This document shows, in pieces, positions 53,703 to 63,100 of a stretch of DNA of 64,000 nucleotides. The position numbers and the translations under genes were made by a program. Within the stretch, counting starts at the first letter, position 1; each line of letters opens with the position of its first letter. The notes beneath the pieces were generated by a model that had not been told where the DNA came from, did no database searches, and saw nothing but the letters and a program-made list of their open reading frames with translations. The DNA is from Pseudoxanthomonas sp. PXM01 (GTDB lineage Bacteria > Pseudomonadota > Gammaproteobacteria > Xanthomonadales > Xanthomonadaceae). Location of the stretch: positions 51,475-115,474 of the forward strand of contig NZ_JACVAJ010000004.1 of the NCBI RefSeq assembly GCF_014851815.1, read 5' to 3'.

Positions 53703-56396
53703 ATGTCCGACCTGGAAGCCCGTGCGCTGGATCTGTTCGACGAGTACGTCGACCTGGCGCCGTCGCAGCGTTCCGCCGCCCTCGCACGCTTGAAGGATCG
53801 CGACGCAGCCCTCCACGATGCGCTGCTGCGCCTGCTGTCCGCCGATGCGGCGACCCATCCGCTCGAAGTCGCGGCCTTCGACCTCCTAGGCGAGGTGTCG
53901 ACGGAGGGCGACGACGATGACGCATCGGCGCGCGTGGGCAACCGGCTGGGCCCGTGGCGGATCGATCGTGTCCTCGGGTCGGGCGGCATGGGAACCGTCT
54001 ACGGCGCCAGCCGTGCCGATGGCCAGTACGAGAAGCAGGTCGCGCTGAAGTGCATGCGCGCGGAGATCTCGTCGCCTGCGCTGATCGATGCCTTCATGCG
54101 CGAACGCAACCACCTTGCGCAACTCGATCACCCGCATATCGCGCCCTTGCTGGATGGCGGCGTCGAGGCCGACGGCAGGCCCTGGTTCGCGATGCGCCTC
54201 GTGCACGGCACCGCCATGGACCTGTGGGCGGACCAGCAGCGGCTCGGGCTCGCGGAGCGCATCCGCCTGCTGCTACAGGCATGCCAGGCGCTGCGGTATG
54301 CCCACGATCACGGCGTGCTGCACCAGGACATCAAGCCCGGCAACCTGCTGGTGTCGACCGACGGCCGCGTACATCTGGTGGATTTCGGGCTGTCGGCCGT
54401 CACCGGCAGCCTGCATGGCGCGGCGGCCCCACGGATCGCCGTGTCCAATGGGTACACACCACCGGACGTGCTGTCGGGTGCGGCGGCATCGGTGGCCAGC
54501 GATGTCTACTCGATCGGCGTGATGCTCTACCAGTTGCTCGTCGGCGACTGGCCCCGCCCCCTGCTTCCCCTGCATGCCAGCCTCATCGGACTTCCTTCGA
54601 TGCCTGCCCGCGCGCCGTCCGCGCTGGCGATGTCGAGTTCACCGGAACTGGCGAGGAAACGGGGCGGCCTGGACCCACGACGCCTGCGCAAGCGGCTGCA
54701 GGGCGACCTGGATGCCATCGCCATGAAGGCCGTCGCACTGGCGCCGGAGGACCGGTACGCCAGCGTCGATGCGCTGATTGAAGACCTGGAACGCTGGCTC
54801 ACGCGGCATCCGGTGGTGGCACGTGGCGGCCGGCGCACCTATGTGTTCGGACGTTTCCTGCAACGGAACGCGCTTGCCAGCGCGCTGGCGGCCAGCGTGC
54901 TGGTCGTGGGCACCGCCGGCGCCGGCGTGCTGGGCTGGCTGCATCGCCAGGACCGACAGACGCTGCACGATGCCCAGGCGGTGTCCTCCGTGTTCGAACA
55001 GACCCTCGGCAGCGTGACCTTGTCGGGACTGGCGGACACCCGCCCGTCGTCCCGCCATCTGCTGGGGAGGACCGAAGCAGGCCTGCGCGCGCTTTCCCTG
55101 GATGCCAGCCCCGCCATCAAGGCGAGGGCGCTCGCTGCTCTGGCACGTAGCTACGCAGCACTGGGCGACTACCGACAGGCCCTGGCGCTGGCGGGCGAAG
55201 CCCATGGCCTGCTGTCGAACGATGCGGCCGGCGATGCCGACACCCAGGCCATGTTGGCCATGCTGCTCAATCTGCAGGCGCGCCACGCGGAAGCACGCGA
55301 TGTCGCCACGCAGGGACTGCAGCGCTCGACATCCACGCAGACGAGCGCAGACCCCTCCACGCTCGGACTGCTGGTCGAGTTGGCACGCGCCCACTGGGGA
55401 TTGTCCGAGTACGACGCCGCATTCGACGCACTCGCCTTCGCACAGCGCAGCGCCGCCGGCACGTCCTCGCAGACCGCCCTCGACATGCAGGTGGAACTGC
55501 TCGTGCTGCGCGCACAGTGGCATCTCCAGCTACTGGACCTGGCGGCCGCGGACATCGAGCTGCAGAACGCGGCCCGCGCAGCGCACGCAAGCGCGCCGGC
55601 CGTGAAGGAGAGCGTCAGTGAAGCCATGCTCCCGCTGCTGATGCTCCGGGAGCGTTATGCGGAAGCTTCCGAACGGGCCACCGCACTGCTCGATGCGCGT
55701 CGCCAGCGTCTGGGTCCGCACCATCCCGATACCGCACGAAGCCTGCGCCTGCAGCTTGACGTCGCTTCGCGGACCCCCGGCAACACCCCCCTCGCGACCA
55801 CCGCCGTGCAGGCGGCACACGAGGCCATCCTCGCCACGTACGGTGCCCGGCACCCGGAGTACGCACAGTTGCTGCTGCTCGAGGCCCGCGTCGCATCACG
55901 CGACGACGCAGGCAAGGGCGCAGCCCTTTCGCGACAGGCGGTCCAGCTGCTGGAAAGCACGCTGGGTCCGCGTCATCCCACGACACTGGATGCGAAGGAG
56001 GAGCAGGCGATGGCGTTGCTGGCCTTCGCCCACCAGACGCCTGCCATGTCCGCGCCACTCCCGTTGCGCGAAGCGATCAGCCTGCTGCAGGAAGTGATCC
56101 ACGCCACCGGGCAGCGTCACTGGCCGTCACCCGGTGCCCGGCACCTGCTGGCGCAGGCGCTGCTGCAACGCGCCCGCCTTGCCGGCCCGACGTCGGTTGC
56201 AGACCGGCGTCAGGCCGAAACCCTGCTGCAGGACGCACTGGTGGAAGCCAGTCGGCACCTCGGTGCGCGCCATGCCAGCACTACCACGATCCGCGCGACG
56301 CTGGTGCGGGACTATCAACCGGACGCGGCCCAGGCGGGGCCCCACCCAGATCATCGTCCCGATGACGCGCCTTCTCGCGGCGCAGCGCCTCGCTGA
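53703..56396 (+). CDS. Ser/Thr protein kinase with C-terminal TPR-like repeats
   Basis: An 897-residue protein. The N-terminal helical segment is followed by a kinase domain: LGSGGMGTVYG (residues 91-101), Lys116 in VALKCM, HQDIKPGN (Asp209; HQD replaces HRD), and DFGL (Asp227). One transmembrane helix is near residues 383-405 (LASALAASVLVVGTAGAGVL). A long TPR-like helical region follows, with RRQRLGPHHPDTARSLRLQL and TLGPRHPTTLDAKEEQAMAL repeats. Likely an inner-membrane kinase whose repeats face the periplasm or bind partners. ATG 53,703. Target unknown. Confidence 0.82.
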   Translation: MSDLEARALDLFDEYVDLAPSQRSAALARLKDRDAALHDALLRLLSADAATHPLEVAAFDLLGEVSTEGDDDDASARVGNRLGPWRIDRVLGSGGMGTVYGASRADGQYEKQVALKCMRAEISSPALIDAFMRERNHLAQLDHPHIAPLLDGGVEADGRPWFAMRLVHGTAMDLWADQQRLGLAERIRLLLQACQALRYAHDHGVLHQDIKPGNLLVSTDGRVHLVDFGLSAVTGSLHGAAAPRIAVSNGYTPPDVLSGAAASVASDVYSIGVMLYQLLVGDWPRPLLPLHASLIGLPSMPARAPSALAMSSSPELARKRGGLDPRRLRKRLQGDLDAIAMKAVALAPEDRYASVDALIEDLERWLTRHPVVARGGRRTYVFGRFLQRNALASALAASVLVVGTAGAGVLGWLHRQDRQTLHDAQAVSSVFEQTLGSVTLSGLADTRPSSRHLLGRTEAGLRALSLDASPAIKARALAALARSYAALGDYRQALALAGEAHGLLSNDAAGDADTQAMLAMLLNLQARHAEARDVATQGLQRSTSTQTSADPSTLGLLVELARAHWGLSEYDAAFDALAFAQRSAAGTSSQTALDMQVELLVLRAQWHLQLLDLAAADIELQNAARAAHASAPAVKESVSEAMLPLLMLRERYAEASERATALLDARRQRLGPHHPDTARSLRLQLDVASRTPGNTPLATTAVQAAHEAILATYGARHPEYAQLLLLEARVASRDDAGKGAALSRQAVQLLESTLGPRHPTTLDAKEEQAMALLAFAHQTPAMSAPLPLREAISLLQEVIHATGQRHWPSPGARHLLAQALLQRARLAGPTSVADRRQAETLLQDALVEASRHLGARHASTTTIRATLVRDYQPDAAQAGPHPDHRPDDAPSRGAAPR

Positions 56397-56425
56397 GGCG
56401 CCGCGCCGTCGGACCGGACCGGACG

Positions 56426-59400
56426 TCAGTACGTGCCGACCAGGTTCAGGAACCAGCCCTTGTGGTCGTAGTCGAAGTCGGTCAGGTCGTCGCTGAAGTC
56501 GGTGAAGTTGTAACCCACACCGATACGGAAGTTCTTGCTGAGGTCGCGATCGACACCCAGCAGGACGCCCTGCTTCGACCCACCGTCATCCACGTCGAGC
56601 CAGCGGTACTCCGCCAAGGCATGCCACTGCGTGCGCAGGTCGTAGCGCACCTGCGCCGCCGCGAATGTGGTGGCCGAATCCAGCCACACGCCCGTGCCAC
56701 GCCCCATGCGCACTTCGCCTTCGCGGCGCGCCAGCTTGCCGGCGAATTCCCAGCGCTGGTCCAGCTTGTACACGCCTTCGAACGAGAGGATCTGCGACTT
56801 CTGGTCGTAGTCCGCGCCGCCGATCTGGCCGAGTGTGGCCAGGTCGTACAGATAGGTGTAACGGCCGAACAGGCCCCAGCGCTGGTTGTCCCAGGGACGG
56901 TAGGCGAAGCCCACGTTGCCTTCGATGAAGCGGGCGCTGGCCAGCGGATCCAGCTGATCGTCGGTGTCTGCGTAATTCAACCGTGCCGCGATGCGCCAGC
57001 TCTCGTTGAACTTGTGCGTCAGGCGGTTCGTGCTGACCCACTGCTCACGCTGCTCGGCACCGGTGTCCTCGCGCCACTCCAGCTTGCTCTGCCAGTCGGT
57101 ATCCGGCGACGTGCGACCACCCGACACGCTGATCGCACGGCGATCGACATTGCCGCCCGCCGTGTTGGTCAACTCGCCATCGGACAGCGTGAACCCCATG
57201 TTCCAACCCTGGGCCGGATAGAAGTCCATGCCGAAAGTATGCGCCAGCCCGGAAGCATCACGCTCCTTCAGGAACTGGCTCTCGTTGTACAGATTGACCT
57301 GGTTGGACAGGCGCCAGCGCTGGCCCAGCGTCCAGCCATTCTGGGCGCTGCGGTTGAACACCGAATCGTAGTCGGTGGTATCGGTCGAGTAGGTGTACGC
57401 GCCGTAGATCGAGTGTTCCGTGGTCAGGCGATGCTCGGCGTTGACGGTGGCGGCTTCGCCACGGTCGCCCGTGGTGACTTCCGCGCCCACGGACGACTGG
57501 TTGCCGTACAGGTACTTGCCGCCGAGGGTCAGTGCGTTGTTGTCGGCGTACTCGCCGCCATCGTCGTCCAGCGTCACCTGCCCGATACCGTACAGCTCCA
57601 GCGAGCTGCCGAAGCGGTGCAGGTACTTCAACGCACCCAGCGTGCCGGCGGCATCGGCCGCGGTGCCCTCCTGATCCACGCGGCGGACTTCCGCACTGAA
57701 CGTGCTGGCGTCGTTGACGCGCCATTCCAGCGTGGCTTGCGCCTGCGTCAGCGTTTCCACCCCGCTCTCGGCGCGGGTGTAGCGCGTGTACAGGCCCAGA
57801 TTGGGCGTGAACTGGCCCAGCAGCTCGGCACCGTATTCGGTGACCGGACGGCCGGTGTCATAGCGCGAGATGGAATAGCCCGCGCTGGTGTTGCGCCACC
57901 ACGCACCGACACTCCAGTCCTGCTCGGTCCAGCCCAGCTCCTTGAAGTTGGCGCGCGCTTCCAGCGACTTGGCGTCGCCTTCGCGGAACAGCGCGGTGTC
58001 GTTCTGCTGGATGAAGCTCAGGCCGCCGTTGTCGGAGAAGAACACCGGTGCGCCGAACGACTCGGTCTGCGCGTACTCGGCCTTGATGTAGGTGCCCTTG
58101 CCGGCCTGCAGGGTGAGATCGCCGGCCGCCAGCGTGTAGTCCTCGCCCGCACGGTTCTCCTGCACGTAGGTCGCCCCCACGCCAACGTGATTGCCGAACC
58201 AGTGCTTGCCGCGGAAGCCGGCGGTGATGTCGTCGGCATCGAAGCCCGACGGCACCCATTCGTAGTCCACGATCAGGCGCTGCTCGAAACCGTCCAGCGG
58301 CGTGTCGCGGGTCAGCGTAGGCGCGTTCTCACGGGTGATCTGCGCCAGCGGGCGCGTCAGCAGCACGCGACCCTGCAGTTCGTCGATCTCATAGTCGGTG
58401 CCACGCTGCAGGACCACGCGGTTCTCGGTGCGTCCGGTGGTCAGGTCGCGGATCTCCAGCGTCACCACGTCGGAGCCCGGCAACAGGTCGGTGTGCCGCA
58501 GGTAGTACAGGCTGCCGCCGGTACCGATGAACTCGTTGTGGCCCGGCGCGGTTTCCGCCTGGGAACCGAACACGCGTACTTCGCTGCCGGGATCGCCCCA
58601 GCGGTTGGTCGCATTGGAGCGCCAGTTCAATGCTGCGCCGTACAGCGAGCGCTGGTACTGGGCGTACTCGGTGCCGGTGATGCCGGTGCTGTAGTTACCC
58701 CACAGCGCCTGGTTCTTGTCCCAGTCCACGCGCAGGTAGAAGCGGCCCATAGTGTCCACGTCGCGGTACGTCGTGGAGTCGTCGCCATAGACGGGGTAGT
58801 ACAAGTCCGGATCGAGGCGACGGAAGATGTCCTGGGGATCGGCTTTCGTGAAGCCGTCGAACAGTCGCTCGAGATCGCGCTGGGTGGTGTCGGCCTGCGC
58901 CGTGACCAGGTACTTGCCGGCGTATTTGGCCTTGCCATAGAACGCGAGGCGGCCGTCGCTGATCACGTCGTCCTGGTAACGCGTGTCGTTGGCGAACGCG
59001 GCACCCGAACCGCTGACCTTGTTCTGCGAGACGGTGACGTCGGCCAGGCCGACGCCGAAGAAGTAGCGGCCTGTCACGTCCACGTCCAACGCGTGCGTCG
59101 CGGCCCGTCCGCTGCCGCCACCGTTGCCGGTCTCGCCCACTCCGATCTCGAAGCGGTGGCGGCCCACCGGTACCAGATACTCCGCGACGAACTTGCGCTC
59201 CAGATCCACCGGATACTGTTCGCCGTTGATGGTCAGCTGCGCCCGGTCGGGGATATTGCGGCCCTGGATGCGGATGCGGGAGCCGTACATCGGGATGTTC
59301 TGTTGACGCAACCCATTGCCGGAGAACACGTCGTCCAGCTGACGCTGCGCCTGCGCCTGCTCGCTCGACAACGATGTGCCGAGCGCACGCTCGGCGCTGT

Positions 59401-60139
59401 CGCGCAGCAGGTTCGCGCCGCGCTCGGCCTCTTCCGGAGAGACCAGCTGCAGCGTGCGCGGATAGGTCTCATCGAAGCTGTCGCCCTCACCGTAGGCGCG
59501 CAGCACGTAGACCAGTTCGTCGCCCTTGCGGAACGGATACCTGGCCGGCAGGGCGCCATCCCAATCGGCCTGGGTCACGCCGGCCACATCCAGCGGCACG
59601 GTGGCGATCGGCTCGATCAGGTCGGCATCGCTGCTGCGATAGAGCGAGATTTCCAGGCGCTTGATGAAGGCCGGGTAGTTGCCCCGCACGTAGAACTGCA
59701 CTGGCTTGGTGATGCGCTGGCCGTCGAACGACACGATCGTCGGGGCGGACACCGACAGCTCCGGCTGGCCGAGCGTGGGATCCTCGGTCGCCCAGATGGC
59801 GCCGCCGCCGGGCAGGTCGATGGAGAACTTGCCCATCGCCGTCGCCTTGCCAGGCTGCTCGGTCGCCACGGTCACGCGGCGATCGGGCTGCAGGGCCGGA
59901 GACGAGGACTGCTCGCTCGTGCCTTGGGTGACCGGCCTGTCGTAGCTGCGCGTGCGCAGCCGGAACAGCAGGCCCTCCTCGCCGGCGCACTGTTGGCCAT
60001 CGCATTCCACCGTTGCCGCCGCCTGGCCGTTCTTCGCCGGGGCCGGCACAGGCGCCTGCGCAGCGGCGACCGGGGTGGCACCCGCCAACAGTCCGATCAG
60101 CGTGTAGTCCAGCAGCTTCATCTTCATACGCTTCTTCAT
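56426..60139 (-). CDS. Large outer-membrane beta-barrel protein
   Basis: A 1237-residue exported protein (signal peptide about residues 1-28, ending AAA). The first 400 residues are soluble beta domains (PVQFYVRGNYPAFIKRLEIS; GRNIPDRAQLTINGEQYPVD). The rest is a long run of alternating amphipathic strands with Trp/Tyr ends, finishing GWFLNLVGTY with a terminal aromatic residue, typical of barrel insertion. It follows the DUF11/OmpA gene by 11 bases in the same direction, so the two are likely one surface complex. ATG 60,139 has AGGGGCGG before it. Specific function unknown. Confidence 0.72.
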   Translation of the reverse strand: MKKRMKMKLLDYTLIGLLAGATPVAAAQAPVPAPAKNGQAAATVECDGQQCAGEEGLLFRLRTRSYDRPVTQGTSEQSSSPALQPDRRVTVATEQPGKATAMGKFSIDLPGGGAIWATEDPTLGQPELSVSAPTIVSFDGQRITKPVQFYVRGNYPAFIKRLEISLYRSSDADLIEPIATVPLDVAGVTQADWDGALPARYPFRKGDELVYVLRAYGEGDSFDETYPRTLQLVSPEEAERGANLLRDSAERALGTSLSSEQAQAQRQLDDVFSGNGLRQQNIPMYGSRIRIQGRNIPDRAQLTINGEQYPVDLERKFVAEYLVPVGRHRFEIGVGETGNGGGSGRAATHALDVDVTGRYFFGVGLADVTVSQNKVSGSGAAFANDTRYQDDVISDGRLAFYGKAKYAGKYLVTAQADTTQRDLERLFDGFTKADPQDIFRRLDPDLYYPVYGDDSTTYRDVDTMGRFYLRVDWDKNQALWGNYSTGITGTEYAQYQRSLYGAALNWRSNATNRWGDPGSEVRVFGSQAETAPGHNEFIGTGGSLYYLRHTDLLPGSDVVTLEIRDLTTGRTENRVVLQRGTDYEIDELQGRVLLTRPLAQITRENAPTLTRDTPLDGFEQRLIVDYEWVPSGFDADDITAGFRGKHWFGNHVGVGATYVQENRAGEDYTLAAGDLTLQAGKGTYIKAEYAQTESFGAPVFFSDNGGLSFIQQNDTALFREGDAKSLEARANFKELGWTEQDWSVGAWWRNTSAGYSISRYDTGRPVTEYGAELLGQFTPNLGLYTRYTRAESGVETLTQAQATLEWRVNDASTFSAEVRRVDQEGTAADAAGTLGALKYLHRFGSSLELYGIGQVTLDDDGGEYADNNALTLGGKYLYGNQSSVGAEVTTGDRGEAATVNAEHRLTTEHSIYGAYTYSTDTTDYDSVFNRSAQNGWTLGQRWRLSNQVNLYNESQFLKERDASGLAHTFGMDFYPAQGWNMGFTLSDGELTNTAGGNVDRRAISVSGGRTSPDTDWQSKLEWREDTGAEQREQWVSTNRLTHKFNESWRIAARLNYADTDDQLDPLASARFIEGNVGFAYRPWDNQRWGLFGRYTYLYDLATLGQIGGADYDQKSQILSFEGVYKLDQRWEFAGKLARREGEVRMGRGTGVWLDSATTFAAAQVRYDLRTQWHALAEYRWLDVDDGGSKQGVLLGVDRDLSKNFRIGVGYNFTDFSDDLTDFDYDHKGWFLNLVGTY

Positions 60140-60150
60140 GATCCGCCCCT

Positions 60151-63100
60151 TCACTTGCGCACGCCGACAGGGGCTGTCGGATCGTTACTGGATTCCACGC
60201 GAACGTTGGCGCGCACCTCCGGGCTCAGTCGCTTGGCAAGGGCCTCGTAGACCGCTTTTGCACGGCGCATGCCAAGGGCGGTGTTGTACGCATGCGAACC
60301 CCGCACATCGGTATGGCCGACGATGGCGATGCTGCCGCCGCCCCGCTTCTCCAGTGCCGCCGCCACCTTGTCCAGCAACGGTTCGAACTCCGGACGGATC
60401 GCCGCCTTGTCGGTGTCGAACAGCACCGTGCCAAGAAGCGCGCCGCCTTCATCCACGCCGACGACCAGCGAACCTGGATCGTCGACGTTGCCGCGCACGC
60501 TGACCACCAGCGCCTGCGCGACGGTCGGTTCCAGCATCTCCAGCAGTGCAGCCTTGACCGCGTTGGCGCGTTCGAACGCCAAGGCCTCGGCATCGCCGTT
60601 GGCACTGATCACCACCTCGCCGCCGCCGTGCTTGCGCACCTGGGCAGCCATCGCTTCGATCACCGGCTGGTACTGCACGCGGACCTCGGCACTGCCGGGT
60701 GCGAAGAACACCTCGCCCAGCTCCAGCTCCACCTGCTCGCTGCCACCCTCGATCACCTGTTCCGGCAGCTTCACGCCGAAGTCGAAGCGCACCGGCACGC
60801 CGGGAGTGATCCGGCGGAGCAGCGGGTTGTCGGTGGTGAACTCGGCACCGGACGGCAGCGTGGACGGGTCGACCTTCAGGATGAAGTTGCGGCCACGCTC
60901 CCATGCGCCGCCCGACACGCCTGCCAGGTGGTAGCGGCCGTACTGATCGGTCTCGATCAGCAGACCTTCCACCGACGCGATGCGGACACCGGGGATACCG
61001 CGCTCGTCGATGCCGGCGTTGCGGATGACGTAGTCGACCACGTAGCCGCCCTCACCCTGCGCCACGCGCCGCTCGACGGTCGGCGCTGCCGCGGTCAGGC
61101 CCTTGGCGGCATCGCCGGACTGCTCGATGCGCGTGTTGCCCACGGCATCCATGCGTACCGTGACGCCCTGGTCGCTGGTCAGCACGAAGTCGTCGGTGAA
61201 GGCCAGCTCGCTCAAGCGCTGCCGGATGACCACTTCATGGGCATCCGCCGGGTCCGCGGGCGACTGGCGACCACTGATCGTGCCGACTGCGATGCCGTGC
61301 AGCATCGGCGAGCTGGCATCCGGCTCGGGCTGCGGGCCCGCGCCATGGTCCACGGTGGTCGAGTTGGCGATATAGGCGCCCGGTGCGAAACCGCCCTGCA
61401 CCTTCACGCCGCCCAGCGTTGCGCTGTCCTGCCAGCTGTCGCCGTCGCGGTCGTTGAAGACCGTACCGAACAGCAGGCTGTCATCCAGCATCGCATCGGC
61501 GGTCAACTGCACCTCCGCTGTGGCCACGTTCGACACCGGCTCATCGGTCGACGAACGCACCTGCGCCTGGTTGATGTGGGCACCCGGACGCACGCCCGCG
61601 CCCACCCGCAACACGTACACCAGCGTGGCGGTCTCGCCGGCACGCACGTCCACGCCTGCGAAGCGCAACGGCCGGTTGCCCGAGACGGTCGCCATCTGGT
61701 CGGCATCGGCTGCCAACAGCGAACCCTCGACATAGCTGAAGCCAGCCGCCGGCGTGTCCGTGATGCTGCCATTGACCAGGTCGGTGCTGCCCACGTTCTC
61801 CACCGTCAGCGTATAGCGGACCAGGTCACCAATGCGCACCTCGCGCACGCCGGCCGACTTGCTCAGGCGGATCTCCGGCAGGCCGACCAGATGCTCGGTG
61901 CTGCAGGTCTGGCAGGTCGGCGGCGGATCGGTCGGATCCGCGCCGCTGGCCACGACCACGTTCGTCACGCGACCCGTCACCGAAGCATTCACGGTGGCCG
62001 TGTAGGTGAACGTCTGCGTACCCACCGGCGTACCGGCCGGCACGATGCAGGTGATGGTCGTGCCGTTGTAGGCGCAGCCAGCCGGCATAGCGCCCAGCGT
62101 CAGCCCGCGATCCGGCGTGTCCACCAGGGTCACGGCGGAATCCAGAGCCGCCTGGCCAACCTGCACCGACAAGGTGTAGGTGATCACCTGGCCAGGCTGC
62201 ACGGTCGCACCGTTGGCGGGATCGGAGCCCTTGTTCACCACCACCGTCGGCGTTGCCACCGGCGTCTCGATGTCGCACTCGTTCGCACACACCGGGTTGT
62301 CGGTACCCGTACCGACCACCGCATTGCGGACCACGCCGCTCGCCTGGCCGTTGACCGTCGCGGTGTAGGTGACCGTGTAGACGCCCGGCACCGTGCCCTC
62401 CGGCAGCGTGCACACCAGCGGACTGGTCGCGCTGCAGGTGTAGGCACCCGCCGAGGTCACCGTACCGAACGTCAGGCCTGTGCCCAGCGTGTCCGTCAGG
62501 GTGATTGCGCTGGAGGTCGGTGCCGCCGCCACCGTCGCAGACAACGTATAGGTGATCACGTCGCCCGCGACCACGCTGGTCTTGCCTGCCGGCAGCACGG
62601 CAGATTTGCCGTAGCTGACGATGGCCGGCAACGGCTCGGTCACGATGGTTTCGGTCTGGCACGCGCCCTGGCAGGTCGGGGCGTCATCGCCCGTCGCCAC
62701 CACCACGTTGCGGACGAACCCGGTCGCCAGTTCGTTCACGATCGCGGTGTAGGTCACCAGATAGGTGCCCGGCACCGTATTCGCCGGCAGCGTGCACACC
62801 AGCGGATTGCCCGCGCCGCAGCTCAAGCTGCCCGCCGTCACCGCACCCAGCGTCAGGCCCTGGCCCAGCGTGTCGGTCAGCGTGACCGGCGACGTGGTCG
62901 CGGCATCGTCGACCACGATCTGCAGGTTGTAGGTGAGGGTGTCCCCCACCGAGACCTCGGTCTGCCCGATCGGGAGGGTGACCGACTTGCTGAAGGTCAC
63001 CGCCGGGTTCTGCACCGGGGTGTCGATCGTCGTCGTGCAGCCCGGATCCGTGCTGCCCGCCGGACAGGCCGGACTCGTCACCACCGCCGTGTTGCGGATC

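Noticed and set aside
56462..60250. Long rightward open frame of more than 1200 codons
   Set aside because: It is antisense to the outer-membrane barrel gene, and its composition (Arg/Val/His-rich, no family match) is typical of a GC-rich shadow frame.
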